NCBI GenBank assembly: GCA_946699065.1
Contig: CAMPDV010000005.1
Location: 1,178,001-1,242,000, forward strand
DNA from: Loxodes magnus
Lineage: Eukaryota; Ciliophora; Karyorelictea; Loxodida; Loxodidae
Length of the DNA stretch: 64,000 nt
Reading direction: 5' to 3'
Shown: positions 1 to 11,057 of the stretch, piece by piece
Layout: each line of letters opens with the position of its first letter
Position numbering within the stretch: the first letter of the stretch is position 1
Program-made: the position numbers and the translations under genes
Notes under the pieces: generated by a model
The model's input: the letters and a program-made list of their open reading frames with translations, nothing else
What the model was told of the DNA's origin: nothing
Databases searched by the model: none

Positions 1-639
1 CATTTAATTAATTTTTTCCATTACTTCTTCTTAAATTTACGCTCTTTACTCCTTTAGCTACATAATGCCTATCTAAACCTTTTTGGCATTATCTTCTTAT
101 TTACTCAGTTTATTCAAATCCCTTTCTATGGCTCTAATTCTATTTTCTATGCTTCCTTAATTGGCAACTTAATTGATGGATTTATCCATTTCTTCTATAG
201 AATGTCTACTAGAGTCCTAATTTAGTTGCTATGATTTCTATTTTTTAGAAAGAATTTATAAATAACCTTCGATATTTCCAAAGCATTTTTCTAGATTTAT
301 CAGTCTATTTTCTAATGAAGACATAAACTCATTTTTTTCAGCCTCAAGGTTGCTTTGTAAGTTACTAAGACTTTAAGATAACTACTGTATTTTAGCTGTT
401 TCAATTTAATGATTTTGGATTTACTTCTTTTCTCTGACTAACTTTTATATAATATCATTTGTTTCAAGTGAATCTGAATCCTACTCTTAAGTTCATTTGC
501 AGCATTTGCTTTTCGAAAAAGGCATTTCTTTTTCACATTTTAGACAGACAACATGGCCACATACCAAAGTTTTAGGAACTTTCTATTCTTCATTAAAAGG
601 TTATTTGCATATCTAGCATGCTAACAGTGTTGAGTTCAT
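1..639 (-). CDS. RING-type zinc finger / coiled-coil protein (3' end cut by window)
   Basis: The frame starts at ATG 639-637 and runs off the left edge with TAA/TAG as Gln. The N-terminus shows a RING-like cysteine pattern: CQICKQPF, then CGHVVCLKCEKEM, then KCCKW. The last Cys pair is atypical (adjacent CC instead of CxxC), so E3 ligase activity is uncertain. The rest, about 160 residues, is a charged Gln/Glu/Lys-rich coiled coil (for example QSLSNLQSNLEAEKNEF). RING plus coiled coil resembles the TRIM-like layout common in ciliates. One in-frame TGA in the finger (KCCKW) reads as Trp. Exact family not recognised. Confidence 0.75.
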
Positions 640-930
640 TTTATAGTAAAATTTAAACTTTTAGGATGCTATTTTTCTATTTTTCAATATAAAATACAAA
701 GAAAAACTTATTTAAACATACTCTCTTCATCATTATCCTTCATAAAATACAACTTACTGATAACACTTTATCTTCTCAGTCAGTTATTGTCTATTTTAAA
801 GGAATGTCTAATACTTATTACTGAGAGTAGAGTTAAATTAGTTATTTCTAGTAGATAATTAAATTTTTAACAGTTTAACATAATCTAAGCTTACCTAACT
901 ATAGTAATTAGCTAGCTATTTTAACCTATT

Positions 931-3501
931 TCACTTATAAGTTAATTTTGGATTTAAGTGATTTTATATTAGTCTTAAAGTAGTAGTAGATAGTAGAATT
1001 AATGGCAATGTAAATAAGATAAGTAGAGTGTGATTAAAGGTAGATATTAAATAAAAAGTAAGAGTTTAAAGGTTTTTGTTTATTGACTGCTTGTAGTAAA
1101 TCTGATGATATGCTTTATTTATTGAAAGAAGGTTGCAAATTATCCCTGTTAAAACACTTAGTCTGTAAATCTTTTCTTAGGCCATTAAACTTATAATGCC
1201 TAATATTATTCATCAGACTGATTTTTGAGCTCCCATCATGCAATAAATTGCTACTGAATAAATCTGGTAAAAATCGTAAAAATTGTCAATTATAAAAGGA
1301 GATCTAAAGAAGCTTCCGAGACTACTTAAGATGAGAACTGTGACAATTTAACGAAATTCAATTTTTTATGCAAAGCTTAGAATAAAAGCATATAAAATAA
1401 GGGTTATGTAAGGGAAAAAGAAAAGACATATCATAACCACTAACTAAAAAAGGATAGATTATGCTCATTCTAGTTTTACTTCTCATTAGGAGCATTTATT
1501 AGAAATCTTCTTTATTATTACTTCTAGAGGATTTAAGAAGCAGTAATAAATTCCAAGGGAAAATAAATAAAGCCAACTTAAATCTAAAACTCCTAAAGCT
1601 ACCGAAAAGTTATTTTCTGAAAATTCAGACTCTAAAAATAATCACTTGGTTATAAAATACTAAAATTAAACATTTCTATAAGCAAAAATCAATGCGATTG
1701 CAATTATTTGGTGACTCATATAAGTGTTATTATAAATCAAAACTCAAGCTATAAGAAAACTAACTATAATCATTCTAAATTAGATAAGAATAAGCATGTT
1801 ATAAATTCCCCAGTCTAAACTCATTTAAACATCATAAAACTGCAGCTAATCTAGTCCTCATATATTAATAGTTAGAGTTTAGTGCAATGTAGTCAAGTAT
1901 ACTGTCTGGTTATTGTTAAAGTACAATTTCTCATTTCCGGATTAAGCAGACATTATTAGTTTATCAGTCGAGTTAATCTAAAAGAAAAAAGGGTAAAATG
2001 TCCTTATTCAGTTCGATTAAAATGGATATAAAGCAAAGATTGCAATAGAGCAATTTTATATTTAGAAGGAATTTCTTGAGAAAATTCCTATTCTAAAGCT
2101 GCATATTTAATTAAGTGTTCTAATATAAATTTCTTCGTTTTTAGATAAATCATTTTCTATATGCAAAAACGTTCTCTTATAAGTTTTGTTTTAGAACCAG
2201 ATCTAAACCTTTTATTTTTAATCTGTTTTCATAATTTTAAAATTTATATCCTTTTCAAGGAAATATAAATTGCCTTTTTCCTAACTGAAAGCTTTGAAGT
2301 CTAGTTGTAGATCAAAATTAGAAAATATTAAACTCTATTTTTGAAGCAAAAATTGACTTAACTCTTTATCTTACTATTAAACTTCTATGATTTAAGAAAG
2401 TTATTAAGTGTCTTATGAGATTAAGTGATTTTAGATGTTTTCTAGAATAGCTCAAGCTATAAATTTCTATTCTGATATGGACTTTGCATTTCCTATATAG
2501 TGCATAAGCCGTGAAAATACTTAAAACCATTCTTAGCTTCAAAGAATTTATAAATGATCTAAAGATTAATAAAAAGCAGGAGTTGATGTAGTAAAGTGCT
2601 AATAATTTGCCACTGATTTTGATGTTTATTAGTTTGTATTAGGGCCATTTAAAGAAAGATATGTGAGTCTTGGTAAAACAGTCAAATCATGATTGCCTCC
2701 AGTAATGGAAATAATAAGGTTGCTTTGCTATGTTTTCAAATATTAATTAATTTTCTTATAAATTAAAAAGTGTCTTGGATGTGTATTTAAAGGATGCTAA
2801 TATAAAGGAGCACTTAAGCATACAACTGTATTAACCTTGCTTCTTATTTCTGGGAAAGATTGTAAAGCCAACACAGATACAACTCCTCCCATAGAATGTG
2901 CTATAATGTTTATTAGTGAGTTGTGTAGATTTAATTAATCTTATTGCTATTACTTTACCTTTTATCAAATTAGTAAAATACTTTATTTTAAGAACTCTGC
3001 CTATTCATATAAAAGGTATCCACTTTCATAAGCCGTTAACTTTTCGTTAAAATTAATGGAGTACATTTCTATTTCTGATAGCTTTTAATTTATAAACATA
3101 GCTAGAGAAGCAATCTGCAAGTAAGATCCATCATTACCATGAACAAAAATCCAAATAGATTTTGATTTCTCAGCTTGTTTAAAAGTTTCCAAAGCGTTGC
3201 TTAAAGTAAAGTTAAGATTTAACTACAAAGCATTCTAAATATTCCCAATATTCTCTTTAAAAAGCCACACCTTAAAATTTTCTAGTTAAGTAAGTTACTT
3301 TAAGTTGCTATTGTAGCTAACTTTATGAGAGGGGGAAATCTATTGTAAGGTATTTGAATAAGTATCTTAAATTAAAGGTTGGGATACTTTATATCCAGCT
3401 CTAAATTCACTATAATTATTAATAGAAATTTAAAATATTCCAAGCAAAGATAAAGAAACAGTTGCCAAGCATAGAAATCATTTAAATATAGCACTTTTCA
3501 T
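931..3501 (-). CDS. PGAP1: GPI inositol-deacylase, PGAP1/Bst1-like
   Basis: Single open frame of 856 codons from ATG 3501 to TGA 933-931. After an N-terminal membrane segment comes an alpha/beta-hydrolase core with FVHGNDGSYLQIASLA, then FNEKLTAYESG, then AHSMGGVVSVLAL, with the nucleophile Ser at about residue 203 in a GxSxG-type elbow, then VVCLSAPLYQHPL and ISITGGNHDLTV. These are the PGAP1/Bst1 signatures. The C-terminal third holds several hydrophobic helices, for example VVMICLFFFPYITLILYAFI, as in PGAP1 (human about 920 aa). The family removes the inositol acyl chain from GPI anchors in the ER so that GPI proteins can leave. No intron is needed. The final TGA could in principle be Trp, but AT-rich sequence follows. 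Confidence 0.85.
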
Positions 3502-4696
3502 TTTTTATTAATTCTATTATACTTTATTATTACTTATGCTTCTAACTTATTTTCTGACCCTCTCCTTTATTTTCCCCAACTTAAAAGCAAGTTTTGTGTT
3601 CTTAGCCTTAATATTGTATTGCCTTTAAGATATAAAGTAAAAATTCTTTAGAAGTTATTTCTTTAAGTGATATTTGAAGCTTCCAACAAAATATTTGCTA
3701 GCTTCAGAATTAAAAGCATTTGCTTATTAATTTAATACAGCTTTATTGTGCTGATTATTAAGACATAGCAATAGCAAAAAATTTAAGATACTAGCTTTTG
3801 ATTTAAAAAGATGGACATTCAGCTCAAGTGTAGTGCTTCATAAATTCATTAAGCTTTATCATCATATAATTTTAACTATCCATCTTTATAATTAATAAAG
3901 ACTTGCATTATAAATACTAAATGATCTATAGCTAATTAAATAAAATAGATAACTACTTTAATTAATTTAATATAATAGTTTACTTCTAAATCTTATTAGT
4001 TCTATTTGCATCATTTTACTTTCATTTATAGGTATCTTAGACTAACTATATCAGCTTTTATTATCAATTTAAGTATCATCTTTCTGTTTCTAAATACTTA
4101 TAATTTCAATTTTTATATTCAAACATATTAAAAGATTAAGCTACTAGTTAAGACTATTTAATATTTTAGCAGATATAAAATAAAGCTTACAGTTAAATAT
4201 AAGAACTAAAATTAAATATTATATGAGATGTATCTATTTAATTATATAGCTTGCTTACCTAAAACTAAGAAAAGGAGTGTTACCTAATTCTGATAGCTTA
4301 ATGTTTATTTCAGTTTATTTAATATAATAGTTGTATATAAGTAAGTAAATAATTATATTTAGAAGTTTAAGCTCTTCATAAGGAATAGATGTAGCTTTGA
4401 TCTTATTTGCAAATATCTAAATTTATAAGTTTGCTACTTAGTAAAAATATAGCTTACTATATCATTAAGCTGCTATATACTTAACTAAATTAATCATTAT
4501 AAGCTATCAGTAGCTTTTATAAATAATTAGTGTAGATATTATTACCTTTCCTGCTAATAAACTCCTTAAACTTTAAATATGCTAGTCATTATAGTTTAAT
4601 AAGAAAGCGGGTAAATTTGAATTTAAAAGAGATGCTCCTTTATATGTCTATTGAATCATTTAAATAGGGTTGAATATTTGAATAATAAGAATAATA
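3502..4696. other. AT-rich spacer
   Basis: About 1.2 kb between the start of the PGAP1-like gene and the next gene. Very AT-rich, with frequent TTTA, TAAT and AGCT words. I found no convincing open frame, tRNA-like cloverleaf or long repeat by eye. Confidence 0.5.
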
Positions 4697-5263
4697 ATGA
4701 ATAGCGGTAAAACTGAGGAATACTTAATGAGGATCATGAACATTCTGTACTAGTCATTGGAGTATCTTTATAAGAAGCTTACTAACTCTTTTAAAACTCT
4801 CTACAAGTATGACTTTACCAAGCAATAGAACCTTGAGAAAATCATTTAGAATGAGAGACTTAATGCTGAGTATTTCTTAAACCAGAAGTTAAGAGATTTC
4901 AAGCAAGTTCACAGGAAAATTTTATAACCTGTCGATTACTTTTAATTGGTTAACTAACTCATGCCTGAAATTAGTTAGCAAAATACTGAGAGTGAAGTTT
5001 CAATGAATTATGAAGAGTAGCAAGAATTAAGCAATTTGATCGAAGAATACTTGAAGGAAAAGAAAGAACTAGAGTAACTTGAGCAAAAATATCAAAATCT
5101 CTAGAATCAAAAAATTGAGTAAGCATTAAGCTCCTTTTTGGATATTTGTAAATCCTAGAACCAATAACAAATTCAAGAAAATATCCAGCTTAAAAATGAG
5201 GTATTGAAGCTAGTGGAAATGAATAAAATAGACACCTTTGAAGCAAATATTGAAAAAATTTGA
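4697..5263 (+). CDS. Small coiled-coil protein, 188 aa
   Basis: ATG 4697 to TGA 5261-5263, 189 codons, no intron. The protein is helical throughout: a first half with FKTLYKYDFTKQQNLEKII and DFKQVHRKILQPVDYF, then an acidic linker, then a coiled coil with EYLKEKKELEQLEQKYQNLQ. The layout (helical bundle, a short 'KILQP' element, then a coiled coil) is reminiscent of Mis12-type kinetochore subunits, but this is architecture only and no family-specific motif is secure. It would otherwise be a hypothetical protein. TAA/TAG occur as Gln many times; no internal TGA. Confidence 0.75.
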
Positions 5264-5783
5264 AAAGCACATTTTTGTTAATTTCACTTATCTTTATTTA
5301 TTACTCCTATTAAGTATTTTCAATTTAAATGCATACTACTTTAACAATTAGCAGACAGAGAGCATAAATAGAATTAATAGATATAACTACCTAAATATAG
5401 ATTAACTATTGTTAATTTTACTAATTTTAGTAGAATAATTTTCTATAAAATTATAAAGTTATAATTAACTTAACGTTAGTAAATAGAATTATAATTTATT
5501 TACTAATTTAATTACTTAGATGCTAATCTAAGCATCCACTTTGACTAAGCTATTCTATTATTTGATTAAAAGCCATTTAATCTTAAGTCTTTGCTAATTC
5601 TATTTTTTCGTTAAGTATTTATTGATGCCTCTCAAACTCATCTATATAAAGATTTGCTTGAGAGTTTTTTTATGACTATCTGATAGAAATTTGGGAGGGC
5701 TGGGCATATAAGGAGAGATAGTTAAAGAATCAGTTAAATATTAAATAAAATTGTAAAAAGACCAAGTAACTTAAAATAATAAG
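5264..5783. other. AT-rich spacer
   Basis: About 520 bp between two coiled-coil genes on the same strand. Nothing recognisable beyond AT-rich sequence. The two genes therefore probably have separate promoters. Confidence 0.45.
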
Positions 5784-6776
5784 ATGGAGTACTCAGCTTC
5801 AAAATTTGATATATATGAAGAAATACAATTGGAAAGCTAAACTGTAAACAAGTTACTTACCAACTTAACATATTTGGTAGCTAGATCTTAAGTGGGAAAT
5901 CTTTCCTCCTTAGTACTAAAGAAGCATCAGGAATTAATTAATAAATACGATAAATTTATAAATGACATTTTATAAGATTTGGAAGAAGTCAAGCATGAGA
6001 TGCAACTTTCTAAAACTAAAGAAAAAATCCTAGAATCAGAGTTGCATACTAAGAAAAGATCTCTCTCTGAATATGAACTTAATATGAACAAAGTTTCAAA
6101 AAAGCTAAGGCCCATTTCAAAAGTTATTTACAGGTTCTAGAAATAGCTTGATAGGTTTGATACATATGTGTAAGGAGTTAAATTCAAATCTAAAGAAATT
6201 TGAGAGAATATACTTAAGAGTATTCCAAATGATACTGAAAACAGCTTTAATGATGATTAAGATATTTCCAATGTCTCTGAAAAATTTGACAAAATGATGG
6301 ACGAAATTTGACTAAAAGCAGAATAACCTCAGAGCTTGGGTGATATTTCTTAAGAAAAAATAGAAGCTGAATGAGATTCAGGAGTAGAAAGTACAGAAGA
6401 AGAGCATTCTTATGCTAATATTAATTTAAGTAATTTAGAAATAAAAAAGAGTCTCAAAGTAGTTAAAAAATTTGGGCTTTTAGAGCAAGTAAGTTTATTT
6501 AATTTAAAGAACAATTAAAATAATCTAATTCAATTAATGAACCTGCCTGAATCCGAAATAAATCAGAAGTTAATCAAAGAAATTTTAAAGCAATAGCAAC
6601 TGTAAAATTAACTGAATTAAAAAATGGAGAAACTGGGAAATAAAAGCAGGTCTTTCGGTAAAAACAGCTTCAATTAGATGTTTTATAACTAAAAGAATTA
6701 ATAAGAGTAATACGTCACTATAAGTCCTGTTCCTTCAATGAAAGAGGAAGAACATAAGTAAAACAGCTAAGTTTGA
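5784..6776 (+). CDS. Coiled-coil protein, 330 aa, unknown function
   Basis: ATG 5784 to TGA 6774-6776, 331 codons in one frame. Residues about 40-150 form a long charged helix (KKHQELINKYDKFINDILQ, EEVKHEMQLSKTKEKILES). An acidic middle follows (DNSFNDDQD-type and WDSGVESTEEEHSY), and then a second helical stretch and an Asn/Gln-rich tail. At least three in-frame TGA codons must be Trp (IWEN, EIWLK, EWDS), which supports a real reading frame. I do not recognise a family. It lies on the same strand as, and 520 bp after, another coiled-coil gene with no evident relation. Confidence 0.75.
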
Positions 6777-7219
6777 AATATTAGTGTGCTTTAAGTGCTA
6801 ATTTATTATTTAGTAAATCTCATTCACTTTTATTTTGCCTTTAACTTATATAATTAAAATATTTTTTTTATAACTTCTATAAAAATGAATCAATAAGCAA
6901 AGTTGATATTTTAATATATCTGGTATAATATTTATTGAGTTATCAATGTTTCTTGATTGATGGGAGTTTGCAATTAATTTCCTTATTTATAAATAAGCAG
7001 TAGATTCCCTTTTTTACTTCGTTGTAATTTATATAGAATAAATCTTATTAGTCAAATTATATTAAATCCCTTGTACTAATTATATGTATTATGCATCTTT
7101 AGTATTTTACAAAAAATATTTACTCTTTAAGTTTCCATTTCCCTTTTCTTAATGAATAGAATTATGATACTATTTAGCATTAGTAACATTTAGTTTTTAT
7201 ATTAACTAGCTTATTATAT
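6777..7219. other. AT-rich spacer between convergent genes
   Basis: About 440 bp between the ends of a plus-strand and a minus-strand gene. It should hold both 3' UTRs. No hairpin or recognisable signal stands out. Confidence 0.45.
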
Positions 7220-9721
7220 TCATATGGGATATTTATTAAGGCTTTTTCTGGAAATGATTATTCTTAATATTTTGATTCTAAAAAAACTGATAAAGATTTA
7301 CAAATTGTTTAAGTTCTTTATTGTGCTACTGATTAATGAAATATAAGGAATATTTTGCTATTACTGCTTTAGTAAAAAATTTAATTAAAATTAAGAATCT
7401 TTACTTAGCCATTCACTCTCCAACAGTTGGACTAAGTTCATACGTTCTTTTTAATTCTTATGAAGCAAAAATTAGATTATTATCATGGCTGACTTACTTA
7501 TACCTTGTTTCTTTGGCCACTTTAATTCACTAAAGATTATATTTTAGCACAGTTAATTTCTATCATCACCGGTAAAAGGAATCACACCTGTTAACAATGC
7601 AAAAGCACTTACACCAAGAGATCATATATCAGGACTTTCTCTATATGGTTTGCGTTTTATGACTTCAGGCGAAATATATTCTAAAGTTCCAAGTGTAGTA
7701 CATGATGTTTATTAAGGACCCAACAAAATAGATAAACCAAAATCACCAATTTTTATAACGGGAACTTCATCAACACTATTAGGTGTTTAGGCTATAAAAA
7801 TATTTTCTAATTTCAAATCTCTATGAATTACGCCTTTATTATGAAGAAATATTAAGCCTTTTGAGATCTACTTTAAGCATTATTTAACTATTTTTTCAGG
7901 AATTTTGTAGTTATTATTTATAAGCCAAGATAGTAAATCAGTCTGGCATATTTCCATCACAATATAAATGTATTTATCGTTTTCAAAAATATCAAACAAG
8001 GATACACAAGACTCTTATATTGCACATTTCAAAGCTGCTATTTCCCTTTAAGCTGCTATAAATTCTTTAGCAGCCTTTGCTAGATTATTTCTTTCTAAAA
8101 TTTTAACTGCTACGGTTTTTTGAGTTGATAAGTGAACAGCTTTGAAAACACTTGCCATACCTCCTTCTCCTAATTTTTGAACAATATTGTAATATTAGCT
8201 AAACTTTCTTTTTACTAAAATTTATTGTTGAATAAGCTATTTTCATTGTAATTCTTCCTCACATGTTTCTGCTATTAACATGAGCATTCTAGTTCCATAT
8301 ATAAAAAGTTATATGCCAGAACTCTTTAAGTTCAAGTGGCAATGATTCAAGTTAATTATTTTATTTGGATATTAATCAAAGTGACTTTAAAATCCTAGAA
8401 AATACTTCCCACATAAAACGAATCACTCATTTTTTACTTCTCCATTCGTTTTTACTTGTCCCAAAAGACCTTATTTCTGAAAAATAATATCCTCAGAATC
8501 TGCGGAACTTGTAAATGAAACTTTTTCTTCTATCCTTTAACAGAGATAATTTAGATTTTAAACTTCTTCCTACTTAACAGAAACGTTAATTTATTTATCT
8601 TAAACTTAACTCTAAGCAGTCGAAGATTAATTTCTATAATAAATTCCATTTTTTCACTATGATTGTTTCTAAGTGATAGGATTAGCTTGCATTGATTTAT
8701 TATACCTTTTTGATTTATACTTTTCACTATTATTCTTATTAGTTTCTAATGCTTTTTCAGATTTCTCTTTGCAACTATTTTCTTGTTCTAGTTTATAATT
8801 TCTATCTATTTTCTCCTTAACAAATCTTTATCAGTCTTTTATAGATTTAACAATTTCAGTATGATCAAAATATATATTCATCATTTGCAAAATCTCGTCA
8901 AATGGAAACTGATCTGTTTAATGGACTTCTTAGCACCTTTATAAAAAAGAAGCTTCATCAAAGCTTTTTGCTTCGTTAAAAAACTAGTTCACAAGTTAAG
9001 AAGTTTCAGATTCTAGGTTTTTTAGGGCAATTTCTATGTTAGGAATTCTAGTAGCTTCACCTTCTGTTTACAAATAGCATTTCTAATGAATTTGATTTTA
9101 AATTAGTAAATGAGATAAGTCATCTCTACCTACCTTCTCATCATTGTTGTAGTCTAATATTAAAAAAATAATTCCAAGTTTTACTTCACTTAAGTTTGTG
9201 ACTGAAGGAAGAGAAATCATAGTTATAAAGGTACTTAAATTCATTTTAGGGTAACTATCTTTAGTTTAAGGCTATAGCTTCATAAAAACTCTAAAAATTT
9301 ATTCACCTAGAAAATGAGGAAACTTAAAGTAGCTTAGGAAAATAGGAAGTGTTAATCCTTCGTTACCACCACAAAGTTTTAACATCTAAGTAATAAAACT
9401 TACCTTAAACACTTTCTTATAAACTTTATTTGTAGTATTATCAAGCTCTTCTGGATCATTCAAAAGTTTGCTAAATTTGACAAGACTATTCTACATTTCT
9501 TATTGTGCTTTTGCTGATGCTTCTCTATAAATAATAGTTAGGATATCTAAGTCTTGATACTTTATTAAGCGACTCTCTTTTTTATAATAAACTTAAGCTA
9601 ATCTGCTGTATCTTATTATTAAACTGATTTAAAAATCTACAGTTATATAGTTTAAATCTTTATATCTTAAACTCTATTTATATCATAGTTAATTTAAATA
9701 CTTCTTGCTAATAAATATCAT
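7220..9721 (-). CDS. EF-hand / PH / protein kinase (CDPK7-like)
   Basis: ATG 9721 to TGA 7222-7220, 834 codons in one frame. Domains in order: a helical N-terminus; an EF-hand loop DYNNDEKVGRDD at about residues 190-201 with a possible degenerate partner near 270 (DQFPFDEILQMM); a charged linker; a PH domain at about 414-510 (QKQGLLGQVK, EWFVLCGKYF, ending EEELQWKQLI); and a Ser/Thr kinase at about 515-775 with GEGGMASV, VAVKIL, VIHRDLKLEN (Asp635) and DFGLS (Asp660). Catalytic residues appear intact. This order, EF-hand then PH then kinase, is that of apicomplexan CDPK7, the reverse of ordinary CDPKs. It is likely a calcium- and phosphoinositide-linked kinase at membranes (inference). A possible 18-nt in-frame intron lies at 9386-9403. 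Confidence 0.88.
9386..9403 (-). other. Possible 18-nt intron in the CDPK7-like gene
   Basis: On the minus strand this reads GTAAGTTTTATTACTTAG, with a textbook donor and acceptor. It is a multiple of three with no TGA, so the frame stays open either way. If spliced, it removes six residues (VSFITQ) just before MLKLCGGN. Its size fits the proven 16-20 nt introns elsewhere in the window, but the frame gives no proof. Confidence 0.5.
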
Positions 9722-11057
9722 TATTTATCTTTAAGATGCAATAAATATCTTACAATCCCCTTCTTTTTAGTATTCTTAATTTTATATGTTTAATCCTTTA
9801 AATAATACGCTTAAACTAAAAGCATTATAATCTTAAAATGTAATAAATTTTACATAAGCTATACATATTGTAGCTAGTATCTCTTATACTATACTTTATA
9901 TTTCTTATTTAATATTACTACTTTTAATCTTCTTCTATATTTATTACTTTCTATCTTATTTTAAATCAAGCAAAAGTAACTTAAAATTAAGCTTTCCTAC
10001 TATTTATTAAATAAGTATATTTATTTTTAATAGGGAGAAATATTTTAGACTTATTAATATGTCTTTAGAGAAGAGCAGCTCAAATAATTAATTTGGTAAA
10101 GTTTAGTTCTTAATAGTTTTATAAGAGATAATTGCATATAAATGTATTTGATTACTTATAAATTATCTAATTTACCTAGCATTTAGTTAAACCAACTTTT
10201 ACTAACTTAAAGTTTAGCTATGCTATTATAATTATTTTACACTTAAATACTTAAACCAATGTAAGATATTTATGCTTCTTTAATAAAATAATCTAATTAT
10301 TAAATCTATATAACTACAGATTTATAACTAGGCAGTCTTATTTAGGACATAATAAAGGAAATAAATAAAACAAATAAGCTATTAAATAGTATGTAGTATA
10401 TCAGTAAATATAGTTAAATTATACAAATATTATTAAAGGTTTAACTATTCTATTACTAATTAACTATTATTTGCTTATTAATATTGGGATGATACTTATA
10501 GCTTAAAGACAATTAAAATAAATAAATAATAAAGCATCTTAAATCAAACTATAAAATGCTTTATATGAAAAATTAATAAGAGAATACTAAATAAATAAAC
10601 GCTTATAAGCATGATTATTAACTATATATTATAACTGTATTTATTTTAAAATATATAAAATAGCTACTTTAAAAAATAAAATAGTTATGATGACTATCAA
10701 AACATCACTGAAGTTTTATCAATTATAAAGGGGCTAAAAAATTAAAAGCAAAAGTTATGTAAATTATACTTTAAATGTATTTAGCATCTTATAACCTCTA
10801 GAAAAACATTGCTATTATATTAAGCACTTTAAATTAAAATACCGCTTTGATTTTTAAATTAAATGATAAAATGAAGATATTTAAATAGAAATTGATAAGT
10901 TAAAATTTAGAAATTTACAATACAAATGAAATAGTACTATTTTAATAGCATAGATTTAAAGATTGACCATATTGGCCATAGACTTATTTTTTATTATAAT
11001 TATTAGAAATATAAAATAGCTAAAATCAATTAATTTTAGGAAATTTATTATGCACAA
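9722..11057. other. AT-rich spacer
   Basis: About 1.3 kb between the start of the kinase gene and the 3' end of the first polycystin gene. Very AT-rich, no convincing frame on either strand and no RNA gene recognised. Confidence 0.5.

Noticed and set aside
1479..1602. An apparent intron in the PGAP1-like gene
   Set aside because: It came from miscounting a run of A bases. Reading codons by coordinate shows one continuous frame through this region, so no intron is needed.
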